In this document: positions 33,201 to 41,768 of the stretch, piece by piece
How the letters are laid out: each line of letters opens with the position of its first letter
Position numbering within the stretch: the first letter of the stretch is position 1
Origin: Microbacterium terregens
GTDB lineage: Bacteria; Pseudomonadota; Alphaproteobacteria; Sphingomonadales; Sphingomonadaceae
Assembly: GCF_027922045.1 (NCBI RefSeq)
Contig: NZ_BSEX01000006.1
Coordinates: 602,120-666,119 of the forward strand
DNA: 64,000 nucleotides
Direction of reading: 5' to 3'
Program-made: the position numbers and the translations under genes
Notes under the pieces: model-generated
Databases searched by the model: none
What the model was told of the DNA's origin: nothing
What the model saw: the letters and a program-made list of their open reading frames with translations, nothing else

Positions 33201-33301
33201 GCGGCATCCTGCGCCAGCGCCGTCCCCGGTGTTGCCATCAACGCCAAAGCAGAAACGCCAAGGACCAACTGCGTGTGTGAGCGAGCGGTAAAGCCGCGCA
33301 T
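30263..33301 (-). CDS. TonB-dependent outer-membrane receptor (carbohydrate type)
   Basis: 1012-residue outer-membrane receptor. It has a cleavable signal peptide (about 1-31, ending TPGTALAQ), a plug domain beginning DDIVVTGIRASLREAVDIKR, the plug signatures FPDTNLAESLQRITGVSIDR and FVTVRGFGPEYNLVTLNGRQ, and a long beta-barrel ending in the outer-membrane terminal phenylalanine (GGIRFTF). The start at 33301 follows GGGGAGG by 5 nt. The size (about 1000 residues) and the neighbours (LacI, SapC, cupin, halogenase, GH3) match the large sugar-transporting TonB receptors of sphingomonads, Caulobacter and Xanthomonas. Its promoter carries a GAACGTTC operator. The substrate is unknown; an oligosaccharide is inferred. 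Confidence 0.93.
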   Translation of the reverse strand: MRGFTARSHTQLVLGVSALALMATPGTALAQDAAATLGNPGPSEIADTSRAEPGEAGDDIVVTGIRASLREAVDIKRDAQGVVDAISAEDIGKFPDTNLAESLQRITGVSIDRSNGEGQFVTVRGFGPEYNLVTLNGRQMPTSTLGDGASAPASRSFDFANLASEGIAAVEVYKTGRAAVPSGGIGSTINIRTPRPLDKPGMRGSLAVKGVLDSSRNEGNPITPEVSGIISTTFADDRIGVLLSGAYQRRKASANSASVGFRDGFLGSDEGWGSLPLPGTPGAANITNRPGPNDVYEIPQSAAYDLIDIDRERINGQLVLQAKPTDTLTATVDFTYSSNEVEVRDSSVGIWFNFADTSSAWTDGPNAGPLFYSERFGPGKDLSYSGALSANKSENKSLGGNLTWEAPGGVTVSLDAHHSTAESKPTNKYGSSTSIGNAIFGLQRQTIDFEHDMPVLSYTMYPGVDPLDRSLITPTGNSFRNAYFKDEINQVQLKGHYDHEGSFLDSIDAGFSFVDNKVRSAYGFIQNDTWGGIGPASDIPDDLFEQVSIPDKFDGLSGANASGIIPALYMFNFERMADLLENNYGICSDPQTGTAQPGTCLSDYTVDRRLSEKTISPFIQFNTKFDLFARPAHLIAGIRWDHTNIDSSALVPVPVGTRWVSANEFSVIYSGESTFTRLKGSYQNWLPAVDFDIEPIENVKLRASYSHTIARADYGSLQGGRTIDSNPRIGGGTGSQGNAGLLPYKSKNLDFSAEWYYNRESYVSVGYFNKDVSNFISTTQVDTPAFGLRNPAAGPRYQAAANALGTTDAVRIRDYILRNFPDSSTVTGSTDVGGVTYLTGDIFATAEDPLFNFQIAQPFNSDQTANIHGWEFAIQHRLWETGLGVILNYTIVDGDAKFDNTLDPNVGQFALTGLSDSANAVLYYDKGGIQARVAYNWRDEFYNGGSFDPTYVEAYGQVDASASWEFVPGLTAFVEAINLTGESRRGHRRSDNFVTFAQPGYARYSGGIRFTF

Positions 33302-33341
33302 CCGAACCTCCCCTTTTGCCGGCGGGCTGTGATCCCGCATC

Positions 33342-33381
33342 GTTATTGAGAACGTTCACTGAGCAGGCGAACGGTTGTCAA
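33342..33381 (-). promoter_or_regulatory. receptor-operon promoter with LacI-type operator 1
   Basis: On the minus strand TTGACA (33376-33381) is followed 17 nt later by TGAACG, where the -10 would lie. That position falls inside a palindromic site centred on GAACGTTC (33350-33357; flanking TTGAGAACGTTCACT at 33346-33360). A LacI-type protein bound there would occlude RNA polymerase. The same 16-nt core (GTTRTTGAGAACGTTC) recurs at 33419-33434. Confidence 0.65.
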
Positions 33382-33418
33382 GCAGCAATGCCGCGTCGCC
33401 GAAAGCGTGAGCGATACC

Positions 33419-33451
33419 GTTGTTGAGAACGTTCCCAACCTGTGCTCTGAA
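33419..33451 (+). promoter_or_regulatory. GH3 promoter region with LacI-type operator 2
   Basis: TTGAGAACGTTCCCAA (33423-33438) is an imperfect palindrome around GAACGTTC (33427-33434), 77 bp from operator 1. A possible promoter is TTGAGA (33423-33428), 17 nt, TCTGAA (33446-33451), so the operator would cover the -35. The operator pair is clearly visible; the promoter hexamers are a guess. Confidence 0.6.
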
Positions 33452-33520
33452 AAGCACAGCCATTGCGCGCGGACGATGAATTTGCTCCGAAGCGCGCCAC
33501 ACCACGAGAAGGGGAAGAGG

Positions 33521-35779
33521 ATGTTGAAGTTTCATGGCCTGCTGCTCGGAGGATCGCTCCTGGCAGGCCTGGCCGCGCCGGCGGTGCTCGCGCGGGAGCC
33601 GCAGGCGGCGTCTTCGCCCGCTCCGGCAGGGGATGCGCGTGCGCGGGCCGAGGCGGTGGTCGCGCGCATGACCACGGACGAGAAGATCGCGCTGGTGCAC
33701 GGGCTGTTCCCGCCCATGGCCGACGGCAAGACCAAGAACGAGCTGATTCCCTCCGCCGGCCATATCGACGGCATCCCGCGACTAGGCGTACCGCTGGTGC
33801 GCGAGAGCGACGCGTCGCTCGGGGTCGCCAACCAGGTCGAGCAGCGCAAGGGCGATGTCGCCACCGCCCTCCCCTCCGGGCTCGCCACCGCCGCCAGCTT
33901 CGATCCCGAGATCGCACGCGCCGGCGGCGCGATGATCGGCGCGGAAGCGCGTGCCAAGCGGTTCAACGTGCTGCTGGCGGGCGGCGTCAACCTGACCCGC
34001 GATCCGTGGAACGGCCGCAACTTCGAATATCTGGGCGAGGACCCGCTGCTTGCCGGCCTGCTGGGCGGCGCGCACATCGCCGGCGTCCAGTCGAACCGCA
34101 TCGTCTCCACCGTCAAGCATTTTGCGCTCAACGCGCAGGAGACCGGCCGCATGGTCGTCGACGCGCGCATCGACGAAAAGGCGCTGCGGATGAGCGACCT
34201 GCTCGCCTTCCAGATCGCGATCGAGAAGGGCCGCCCCGGCTCGGTGATGTGCGCCTACAACAAGGTGAATGGCGACTGGGCGTGCGAGAACCCGCGGCTG
34301 CTGACGGACGTGCTGAAGCGCGACTGGGGCTATCGTGGGTGGGTGATGAGCGACTGGGGCGCGGTGCATTCGACCGCCAAGGCCGCGAATGCCGGGCTCG
34401 ACCAGCAGTCGGGCCAGGAACTCGACAAGGCGCTGTTCTTCGCCAAGCCGCTCAAGCAGGCGGTCGAGAACGGCGAGGTACCGGTGGCGCGGCTGGACGA
34501 CATGGTCATCCGCTACCTGACCGGCCTGATCGAGACCGGCGCCTATGACGCGCCGATGCCGGCGACGGCGGAGGCCATCTCCTATGACCAGCACGCCGAA
34601 GTGGCACAGCGCGCCGCCGAGGCCGGCATCGTGCTGCTGAAGAACGAGCGCAACCTGCTCCCGCTCGCCGCCGGCGCCAAGCGCATCGTGGTGATCGGCG
34701 GCAACGCCGACGTGGGCGTGCTTTCGGGCGGCGGATCGAGCCAGGTGCGCTCGGTCGGCGGCGCTCCAGTCGAAGTGCCGCTCGCCTATGGCGCGGCATC
34801 CTCGTTCGCGCGCATCACCTATCATGCCTCCTCACCGCTCGAGGCACTCCGCAAGGCATTGCCGGGCGTGCAGGTCGACTATGTCGACGGACGCAACTTC
34901 AACGCGACCGTGGAGGCTGCGCGCGCCGCCGACCTGGCGATCGTGTTCGCGACGCAATGGACGACCGAGGCACAGGACGTTCCCGACCTGCGCCTGCCCG
35001 ACCACCAGGACGCGCTGATCGACGCGATCGCCACCGCCCAGCCGAAGACGGTGGCGGTGATGGAGACCGGCGGCCCGGTGCTGATGCCGTGGATCGAGAA
35101 GGTGCCGGCGGTGGTACAGGCCTGGTATCCCGGACAGCGCGGGGGCGAGGCGATCGCCAACATCCTGACCGGCAAGGTCAATCCTTCGGGACGCCTGCCG
35201 ATCACCTTCCCGGCCAGCGCCGGCCAGCCGCCCCGCCTCAACCCCGTCGGTCTGGACACGATGAACTCGCTGGAAGCGCAGGCAGCGGCGAACCCCGCCA
35301 ATGCCGGCAACTTCCAGTTCCAAAGCTTCCCCGTGGACTACGCCGAGGGTGCGGACGTCGGCTATCGCTGGTACGAGAAGAAGGCGCTGAAGCCGCTGTT
35401 CCCGTTCGGCCATGGTCTCAGCTACACCAGCTTCACCTATCGCAAGCCCAAGGTCACCGGCGGGCGCACGCTGAGCGTCACCGTCGAGGTCACCAACACC
35501 GGCAAGCGCGCGGGCGCGGACGTGCCGCAGCTCTATGTTGTGCGCGAAGGCTCGCAGGAGCCGATGCGGCTCGCCGCGTTCCAGCGGATCGAGCTCAAGC
35601 CCGGCGAGACGCGGCGCGTCACGCTCGCGGCCGAACCGCGGATCGTCGCAGACTATGACACGGCGCTTCCGGGATGGCGGATCGCGGGCGGCCGCTATCG
35701 CGTGGCAATCGGCCACGACGCGACCGATCGCAAGCTGACTGCAGTCACCACCCTGGCAGCCAGCACCATGAAGCCCTGA
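33521..35779 (+). CDS. exported glycoside hydrolase family 3 (beta-glucosidase type)
   Basis: 752-residue GH3 enzyme. The signal peptide MLKFHGLLLGGSLLAGLAAP ends near VLA (about 1-24), so the product is periplasmic or secreted. The N-terminal barrel includes NVLLAGGVNLTRDPWNGRN, VKHFALNAQE and MCAYNKVNG, and the nucleophile D278 in RGWVMSDWGAVHST. The C-terminal alpha/beta sandwich and FnIII-like domain (SYTSFTYRKPKVTGGRTLSV) are complete. ATG 33521 follows AAGGGGAAGAGG and gives a normal signal peptide; upstream in-frame ATGs do not. It is divergent from the receptor operon and shares the LacI-type operators, so it probably releases sugars from the imported oligosaccharide. Exact linkage specificity cannot be read. 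Confidence 0.93.
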   Translation: MLKFHGLLLGGSLLAGLAAPAVLAREPQAASSPAPAGDARARAEAVVARMTTDEKIALVHGLFPPMADGKTKNELIPSAGHIDGIPRLGVPLVRESDASLGVANQVEQRKGDVATALPSGLATAASFDPEIARAGGAMIGAEARAKRFNVLLAGGVNLTRDPWNGRNFEYLGEDPLLAGLLGGAHIAGVQSNRIVSTVKHFALNAQETGRMVVDARIDEKALRMSDLLAFQIAIEKGRPGSVMCAYNKVNGDWACENPRLLTDVLKRDWGYRGWVMSDWGAVHSTAKAANAGLDQQSGQELDKALFFAKPLKQAVENGEVPVARLDDMVIRYLTGLIETGAYDAPMPATAEAISYDQHAEVAQRAAEAGIVLLKNERNLLPLAAGAKRIVVIGGNADVGVLSGGGSSQVRSVGGAPVEVPLAYGAASSFARITYHASSPLEALRKALPGVQVDYVDGRNFNATVEAARAADLAIVFATQWTTEAQDVPDLRLPDHQDALIDAIATAQPKTVAVMETGGPVLMPWIEKVPAVVQAWYPGQRGGEAIANILTGKVNPSGRLPITFPASAGQPPRLNPVGLDTMNSLEAQAAANPANAGNFQFQSFPVDYAEGADVGYRWYEKKALKPLFPFGHGLSYTSFTYRKPKVTGGRTLSVTVEVTNTGKRAGADVPQLYVVREGSQEPMRLAAFQRIELKPGETRRVTLAAEPRIVADYDTALPGWRIAGGRYRVAIGHDATDRKLTAVTTLAASTMKP

Positions 35780-35783
35780 GCTC

Positions 35784-35811
35784 AAGCGGCTGCCCGAGAG
35801 GGCAGCCGCTT
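35784..35811. terminator. strong hairpin after the GH3 gene
   Basis: Perfect 12-bp stem AAGCGGCTGCCC / GGGCAGCCGCTT with a GAGA tetraloop, starting 5 nt after the GH3 stop. Only a short T run follows. Very likely the transcription terminator. Confidence 0.75.
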
Positions 35812-35857
35812 ACCCGATGGATCGACTTGGCCGGCGGGCTGCTGGTAGGAACGCGGC

Positions 35858-36253
35858 ATGGCGCCCTTCACGACCCGCATCACCGCCGGCCCTGCCGACA
35901 TCGACGAGCTCGGGCACGTCAACAATGCCGTCTGGGTACGCTGGATCCAGGACGTGGCCACGGCGCACTGGGAGGCGGTGGCCCCGGCCGAACACCAGCA
36001 ACGCTATCTCTGGGTCGTGACCCGGCACGAGATCGACTATCGCGGCAACGTTCGCAAAGGCGAAAGCGTCACGGCCGAAACCTGGATCGCAGAGCCCCCG
36101 CGCGGGGCTCGGTTCGATCGCCACATGCGCTTCGTGGGCGAAGACGGCCGCGTGCGGGTGGAGGCGAAGACCACCTGGGCGATCGTCGACCGGGAGACGG
36201 GCCGCATCCTGCGGGTGCCGCCGGAAGTCGCGGCACCCTTCCTAGAAGCCTGA
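35858..36253 (+). CDS. acyl-CoA thioesterase, hot-dog (4HBT) family
   Basis: 131-residue single-domain hot-dog protein. ITAGPADIDELGHVNNAVWVRW contains the family's D-x-x-G-H-x-N-N active-site motif, and YRGNVRKGESVTAETWI forms the following strands. It probably hydrolyses an acyl-CoA thioester; the substrate is not deducible. AGGAA lies 7 nt before the ATG. It follows the GH3 terminator and converges with pccA, with a single base between the two stops. No link to the sugar locus is evident. Confidence 0.85.
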   Translation: MAPFTTRITAGPADIDELGHVNNAVWVRWIQDVATAHWEAVAPAEHQQRYLWVVTRHEIDYRGNVRKGESVTAETWIAEPPRGARFDRHMRFVGEDGRVRVEAKTTWAIVDRETGRILRVPPEVAAPFLEA

Positions 36254-36254
36254 G

Positions 36255-38252
36255 CTACTCCAGTTCCAGGATCACGGCGTCGACCATCAGGCTCTCGCCC
36301 TCGGCGGCGTTGACCGATTTCACCGTGCCGGCCTTTTGGCTGCGCAGGATGTTCTCCATCTTCATCGCCTCGACGACCGCGAGCGGCTGGCCAGCCTCCA
36401 CCCGGTCGCCGGGCGCCACGTGCAGGCGCGTGAGCAATCCCGGCATCGGGCAGAGCAGCAGCCGCGATAGGTCCGGCGGGACCTTCTCGATCATGTGCCG
36501 GGTGAGCGCCGCGACGTGCGGCGGCAGCACGCCGACACGATGTGCCGCGCCGCGCGCGATCAGGCGCCAGCCGCCCCGGATGCGGGCGACCCGCACCACC
36601 AGGGGTTCGTCGTCCAGCATCGCTGCGAACAGCGGCTCGCCCGGCCGCCAATGGCCCACCAGCTCGATCGTGCCGCCGTCGGCGAACCGCACCAGCTGCC
36701 CGCCTTCGAATGGCTCCACCCGCGTCTCGAAGCGCGCGTCGCCGAGCGTCACGACCCGATCGGTAGCGGGGGAGATCGGGCTGCCCAACTGCCCCTCGAT
36801 GCGCGCGGCGCGCGCGGCATAGGTCGCGTCGAGCACGCTTGCGATTGCGGCGAGCCTGCGCTGGAGCTCCGGTGACGGTGCCGCGCCGGTGAAGCCTTCG
36901 GGAAATTCCTCGGCGATGAAGCCGGTGGTCAGCGCGCCTTCGCGGAAGCGCGGGTGCTGCATCAGCGCCGAGAGAAAATCGATGTTGGTGCCCAGCCCGT
37001 CGATCTCGAACCGGTCGAGCGCATGCACCTGCGCGTCGATCGCGGCCGATCGCGTATCGGCATGGGTGACCAGCTTGGCGATCATCGGGTCGTAATAGAT
37101 GCTGACTTCGCCGCCCTCGCGCACGCCATCGTCGACGCGCACGCCGTCGCGGGCGGGCGGCGGCCGGTAGCGGACCAGCCGACCGGTCGACGGCAGGAAG
37201 CCGCGATACGGTTCCTCCGCGTACACCCGGTTCTCGATCGCCCAGCCCGTCAGCGTGACATCCTCCTGTCCGAACGCCAGCGGCTCACCGGCGGCGACAC
37301 GGATCATCTGCTCGACCAGGTCGAGACCGGTGATCGCCTCCGTCACCGGATGCTCCACCTGGAGCCGGGTGTTCATCTCCAGAAAGTAGAAGCTCTCGCC
37401 GGTAGGATCGGCACCCGACACGATCAGCTCGACGGTGCCGGCGGAAAAATAGCCGACCGCACGCGCCAGGGCCACCGCCTGCTCGCCCATGCGGCGACGC
37501 ATCTCGGGCGTGACGAACGGCGATGGCGCCTCCTCCACCACCTTCTGGTGGCGGCGCTGGATCGAGCATTCGCGCTCACCAAGGTAGACGAGGTTGCCGT
37601 GCTGGTCGCCCAGCACCTGGATCTCGATGTGGCGCGGGCTCTGGATGAACTTTTCGATGAAGACGCGGTCGTCGCCGAAGCTCGCCAGCCCTTCGCGCTT
37701 GGTCGCCTCAAAGCCTTCGCGCACGTCGGCCTCGCTCCAGGCGAGCCGCATCCCCTTGCCGCCGCCACCGGCCGAGGCCTTCATCATCACCGGATAGCCG
37801 ATCTCCCCGGCGATCCGCACCGCGTCGTCCGTGGACGCGATCTCGCCCAGGAAGCCCGGCACGACGTTGACGCCCGCTTCCTTGGCGAGCTTCTTGGACT
37901 CGATCTTGTCGCCCATCGCCGCGATCGCCTCTGGCGGCGGGCCGACGAAGGCGATGCCGGCCTCGGCACAGGCGCGCGCGAACTCGGCGCGCTCGGACAG
38001 GAAACCGTAGCCCGGGTGGATGCAGTCGGCGCCGGTCTCCTTGGCTGCCAGCAGGATCAGGTCGGCGCGCAGATAGCTCTCCGCCGCCGGCGCCGGCCCA
38101 AGCCGCACCGACTCGTCCGCCATGCGCACGTGCGGCGCGTCGGCATCGGCGTCGGAATAGACCGCCACCGTGGCGACCCCCATCCGTTTGGCGGTGCGCA
38201 TCACGCGGCAGGCGATCTCGCCGCGATTGGCGACCAGGATCTTGGTGAACAT
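36255..38252 (-). CDS. pccA: propionyl-CoA carboxylase alpha subunit (biotin carboxylase/BCCP)
   Basis: 665-residue acyl-CoA carboxylase alpha chain. The biotin carboxylase part (1 to about 450) has ILVANRGEIACRVMRTAKR, the ATP-grasp glycine loop KASAGGGGKGMR, and FYFLEMNTRLQVEHPVTE. A linker follows, then a C-terminal biotinyl domain with K631 in VVEAMKMENI. Together with PccB it makes (S)-methylmalonyl-CoA from propionyl-CoA. It is the last gene of the pccB-unknown-mce-mutase-bioB cluster, separated from bioB by 268 bp that carry a small ORF with a strong ribosome-binding site. Its own site is AGGA at about -12. The methylmalonyl-CoA partners argue for propionyl-CoA over other acyl-CoA substrates. 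Confidence 0.93.
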   Translation of the reverse strand: MFTKILVANRGEIACRVMRTAKRMGVATVAVYSDADADAPHVRMADESVRLGPAPAAESYLRADLILLAAKETGADCIHPGYGFLSERAEFARACAEAGIAFVGPPPEAIAAMGDKIESKKLAKEAGVNVVPGFLGEIASTDDAVRIAGEIGYPVMMKASAGGGGKGMRLAWSEADVREGFEATKREGLASFGDDRVFIEKFIQSPRHIEIQVLGDQHGNLVYLGERECSIQRRHQKVVEEAPSPFVTPEMRRRMGEQAVALARAVGYFSAGTVELIVSGADPTGESFYFLEMNTRLQVEHPVTEAITGLDLVEQMIRVAAGEPLAFGQEDVTLTGWAIENRVYAEEPYRGFLPSTGRLVRYRPPPARDGVRVDDGVREGGEVSIYYDPMIAKLVTHADTRSAAIDAQVHALDRFEIDGLGTNIDFLSALMQHPRFREGALTTGFIAEEFPEGFTGAAPSPELQRRLAAIASVLDATYAARAARIEGQLGSPISPATDRVVTLGDARFETRVEPFEGGQLVRFADGGTIELVGHWRPGEPLFAAMLDDEPLVVRVARIRGGWRLIARGAAHRVGVLPPHVAALTRHMIEKVPPDLSRLLLCPMPGLLTRLHVAPGDRVEAGQPLAVVEAMKMENILRSQKAGTVKSVNAAEGESLMVDAVILELE

Positions 38253-38256
38253 GGGC

Positions 38257-38370
38257 CTATTCCTGCCCGACGAGCGACGTGGGTGCGGCAGCGGACCGGA
38301 GTTCCGCCGCCTGCGTCCGGGGGGTTGCACATCGCGCGGCATTCGCCGCGGCCAACAGGGTCACCAGCAT
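38257..38370 (-). CDS. 37-residue small ORF immediately upstream of pccA (possible leader)
   Basis: ATG 38370 is preceded by AAGGAG with 5-nt spacing, one of the best ribosome-binding sites in the window. The frame encodes a 37-residue peptide beginning MLVTLLAAANAARCATPRTQ and ends in TAG at 38257-38259, four bases before the pccA ATG. It is not recognisable as a known family. A leader peptide that couples translation into pccA, or a small stand-alone protein, would fit. Expression is inferred only from the ribosome-binding site. Confidence 0.45.
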   Translation of the reverse strand: MLVTLLAAANAARCATPRTQAAELRSAAAPTSLVGQE

Positions 38371-38520
38371 TCACTCTCCTTCACGCGCACCGCCGTCGCC
38401 GGGCTCAGCCCCGATCTGGCCAACGGTGTCGCGTCCTCAACGATCCCAGGGCAGCGCCGCTGCGGAAGGCCCGCTGCTCGGAAGACCTTCCACACGCGAC
38501 TTATCTCCGTGCCAGCCCGA

Positions 38521-39549
38521 TCAGCAGCATCCGCACGCCTCCTTCACCCGCGGTGCCTCCGCCTGCATCGGCCGCAGGCCCAGGCGCGCGAACAGCGCCG
38601 CGTCCTTGTCGTCGCCCGCGTTGCCGGTGGTGAGCAGCTTGTCGCCGGTGAAGATCGAATTGGCACCCGCGAGGAAGCACAGCGCCTGGGTGGCGTCGCT
38701 CATGCTCTCTCGGCCCGCCGACAGGCGCACCATGCTCGCCGGCATGGTGATGCGCGCGACCGCGACGGTGCGCACGAACTCGATGTCGTCGATCTTGGCG
38801 AGCGGTGTGTCGGCCAGCATGTCGCCCAGCACCGTGCCCTTGACCGGCACCAGCGCGTTCACCGGGACGCTTTCGGGATGCTGCGGCAGCGTCGCCAGCG
38901 CATGGATGAAGCCGACGCGATCCTCGCGCGTCTCGCCCATGCCGATGATGCCGCCCGAGCACACGTTGATGCCGGCACCGCGAACGTGGTCGAGCGTGTC
39001 GAGCCGCTCCTGGAAGCTGCGGGTAGTAATGACCTCGCCATAGCGTTCGGGCGAAGTGTCGATGTTGTGATTGTAATAGTCGAGGCCGGCATCGGCGAGC
39101 TGCGCTGCCTGCTCTGGCGTCAGCATGCCCAGCGTCATGCAGGTTTCCATGCCCATCTGCCGCACGCCCTTCACCATCTCGATGATGGCGGGCATGTCGC
39201 GGTCCTTGGGGTTGCGCCAGGCGGCGCCCATGCAGAAGCGCGACGAGCCATTGTCCTTCGCCTGCGCGGCCGACTGGAGCACGGCACGCACGTCCATCAG
39301 CTTCGTCGCCTTCAGCCCCGTTTCGGCATGGACGGACTGGTTGCAATAGCCGCAGTCCTCCGGGCAGCCGCCGGTCTTGATCGACAGCAGCGTGGAGAGC
39401 TGGACTTCGTCGGCGCGGTGGCTGGTGCGATGCACTTCGGCAGCGCGGAACAGCAGTTCGGGGAACGGCAGGTCGAACAGCGCTGCGATCTCGTCGCGCG
39501 TCCAGTCGTTGCGCACGTCCGCGGCGTGCTGGGGAAGGGTGTCGATCAT
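38521..39549 (-). CDS. bioB: biotin synthase
   Basis: Radical-SAM enzyme inserting sulfur into dethiobiotin. The 342-residue protein has the SAM 4Fe-4S motif C62-x3-C66-x2-C69 ([13 protein letters not shown]), [13 protein letters not shown], and [12 protein letters not shown] with the auxiliary-cluster cysteine. It ends in CGCC. Its ATG overlaps the methylmalonyl-CoA mutase stop (ATGA, 39546-39549). Presence in the propionyl-CoA operon makes sense, because PccA needs covalently bound biotin. No other bio genes are in the window. Confidence 0.95.
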   Translation of the reverse strand: MIDTLPQHAADVRNDWTRDEIAALFDLPFPELLFRAAEVHRTSHRADEVQLSTLLSIKTGGCPEDCGYCNQSVHAETGLKATKLMDVRAVLQSAAQAKDNGSSRFCMGAAWRNPKDRDMPAIIEMVKGVRQMGMETCMTLGMLTPEQAAQLADAGLDYYNHNIDTSPERYGEVITTRSFQERLDTLDHVRGAGINVCSGGIIGMGETREDRVGFIHALATLPQHPESVPVNALVPVKGTVLGDMLADTPLAKIDDIEFVRTVAVARITMPASMVRLSAGRESMSDATQALCFLAGANSIFTGDKLLTTGNAGDDKDAALFARLGLRPMQAEAPRVKEACGCC

Positions 39550-41768
39550 TCAGCGGCGTCCTCGAGTCCGGCAGGTGGCATGTTGTGGCCGAGCAGGCGC
39601 AGCACGTCCGCCGCGCATTCGACCACGTTGGTGCCGGGTCCATAGATGCCCTGCACGCCCGCGTCGCGCAGATAGTCATAGTCCTGCGGCGGGATGACGC
39701 CGCCGGCCACCACCTTGATGTCGTGCCGCCCTGCCTCGCGCAGGCCGCGGATCAGTTCCGGGATCAGCGTCTTGTGCCCGGCAGCCAGGCTGGAGGCGCC
39801 GACCACGTCGACGCCGCTCTCGATCGCCAGCACCACCGTCTCTTCCGGCGTCTGGAACAGCGGCCCGGAGACCACGTCGAAGCCCATGTCGCCGAACGCG
39901 GAGGCGATGACGTTGGCACCGCGATCGTGCCCGTCCTGCCCCATCTTGGCGACCAGCAGCCGCGGCTTGCGCCCCAGCCGACGCTCGACCGCGGCGACGC
40001 CGGCCACCACCTGCGCCCAGCGGTCGTCCCCGGCATAAGGCGCGCCATACACACCCTTCACCGGTACTGGCGTCGTGCCGTAGCGGCCGAAGCCCGCCTC
40101 CATCGCGGCCGAGATCTCGCCCAGCGTCCCGCGGGCGCGTGCCGCTTCGACCGCGAGCGCCAGCAGGTTGCCGTCCCCGGTCGCGCCCTGGCGAAGCGCG
40201 CCGAGCGCCGTCTGGCACGCATCCTCGTCCCGGCCGGCGCGGACGCGGGCGATGCGGGCGATCTGCGCCTCGCGCACCTTGGTGTTGTCGACTTCCAGCG
40301 TCTCGAGCGGGTCTTCGCTGGCGAGGCGGTACTTGTTGACGCCGACGATCACGTCCTCGCCGCGGTCGACCCGCGCCTGGCGGGCGGCGGCGGCCTCCTC
40401 GATCATTGCCTTGGGCCAGCCGGCGGCGACCGCCTTGGCCATGCCGCCTTCGGCCTCCACGCGCTCGATGATCGCCCAGGCCTGGTCGACCAGCTGCTGG
40501 GTGAGGCTCTCGACATAGTAGCTGCCGCCCAAGGGATCGACGACCTTGGTCATGCCCGTCTCTTCCTGCAGCACGATCTGGGTGTTGCGGGCGATGCGGG
40601 CGGAGAAGTCGGTGGGAAGCGCGATCGCCTCATCGAGCGCGTTGGTGTGGAGGCTCTGGGTGCCCCCCAGCATCGCCGCCATCGCCTCGATCGTGGTGCG
40701 GATGACGTTGTTGTACGGGTCCTGCTCGGTCAGCGACACGCCCGAGGTCTGGCAATGGGTGCGCAGCATCTTGGAGCGCTCGTCCTTTGCCCCCAGCTGC
40801 GTCATCACCCGGTGCCACAGCACCCGCGCCGCACGCAGCTTCGCCACCTCCATGAAGAAGTTCATTCCGATCGCGAAGAAGAAGCTCAGCCGTCCCGCGA
40901 ACTTGTCGATGTCGAGGCCCGAGGTGACGCCGTAGCGGACATATTCCATGCCGTCGGCGATGGTGAAGGCGAGCTCCTGCACCTGCGTCGCCCCGGCCTC
41001 CTGCATATGATAGCCGGAGATCGAGATGCTGTTGAACTTCGGCATGTGCGCCGAGGTATAGGCAAAAATGTCCGAGATGATCCGCATGCTCGGTTCGGGC
41101 GGGTAGATATAGGTGTTACGGACCATGAACTCCTTGAGGATGTCGTTCTGGATCGTGCCTTCCAGCTTCTCCTGAGCGACCCCCTGCTCTTCCGCCGCCA
41201 CGATGAAGAAGGCGAGCACCGGGATCACCGCGCCGTTCATGGTCATGCTGACCGACATCTGATCGAGCGGGATGCCGTCGAACAGGATCTTCATGTCATC
41301 GATGGTGTCGATCGCGACGCCCGCCTTGCCGACGTCGCCCACCACGCGCGGATGGTCGCTGTCATAGCCGCGATGGGTGGCAAGGTCGAAGGCGACCGAC
41401 AGCCCCTTCTGCCCGGCGGCGAGGTTGCGGCGATAGAAGGCGTTGGACTCCTCGGCCGTCGAAAAGCCGGCGTACTGGCGGATCGTCCATGGGCGGCCGG
41501 CATACATCGACGCGCGCACGCCACGGGTGAAGGGCGCGAAGCCGGGCAGCCCCGGATCGGCCGTGACGTCCTCGGCGGTGTAGAGCGGCTTGACCGTGAT
41601 CCCCTCGGGCGTGTGCCAGTCGAGGTCGCGGCCCTTCACTTCCTTGGCGGCGAGCGCCTGCCAGTCCGAAAGGCTGCGGCTGCCGCTGCCGTCGCTCACG
41701 GGCAGGTCGCGCGGCGCAGGTGCAGCGCCGGAATCCTCGCCCGGCTGGGGTGGCTCAATGTTCGCCAC
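39546..41768 (-). CDS. scpA: methylmalonyl-CoA mutase, single-polypeptide form
   Basis: Adenosylcobalamin-dependent mutase converting (R)-methylmalonyl-CoA to succinyl-CoA. The 740-residue protein has a catalytic barrel (about 60-560; [51 protein letters not shown]) and a C-terminal B12 domain with D612-x-H614-x2-G617 ([13 protein letters not shown]) and the GVIPPQDY segment. It begins at GTG 41768 with GGAGAG upstream, overlapping mce. The single-chain, homodimeric type resembles E. coli ScpA (Sbm). Neither the chaperone MeaB nor a cobalamin adenosyltransferase is in the window. Confidence 0.95.
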   Translation of the reverse strand: MANIEPPQPGEDSGAAPAPRDLPVSDGSGSRSLSDWQALAAKEVKGRDLDWHTPEGITVKPLYTAEDVTADPGLPGFAPFTRGVRASMYAGRPWTIRQYAGFSTAEESNAFYRRNLAAGQKGLSVAFDLATHRGYDSDHPRVVGDVGKAGVAIDTIDDMKILFDGIPLDQMSVSMTMNGAVIPVLAFFIVAAEEQGVAQEKLEGTIQNDILKEFMVRNTYIYPPEPSMRIISDIFAYTSAHMPKFNSISISGYHMQEAGATQVQELAFTIADGMEYVRYGVTSGLDIDKFAGRLSFFFAIGMNFFMEVAKLRAARVLWHRVMTQLGAKDERSKMLRTHCQTSGVSLTEQDPYNNVIRTTIEAMAAMLGGTQSLHTNALDEAIALPTDFSARIARNTQIVLQEETGMTKVVDPLGGSYYVESLTQQLVDQAWAIIERVEAEGGMAKAVAAGWPKAMIEEAAAARQARVDRGEDVIVGVNKYRLASEDPLETLEVDNTKVREAQIARIARVRAGRDEDACQTALGALRQGATGDGNLLALAVEAARARGTLGEISAAMEAGFGRYGTTPVPVKGVYGAPYAGDDRWAQVVAGVAAVERRLGRKPRLLVAKMGQDGHDRGANVIASAFGDMGFDVVSGPLFQTPEETVVLAIESGVDVVGASSLAAGHKTLIPELIRGLREAGRHDIKVVAGGVIPPQDYDYLRDAGVQGIYGPGTNVVECAADVLRLLGHNMPPAGLEDAAE

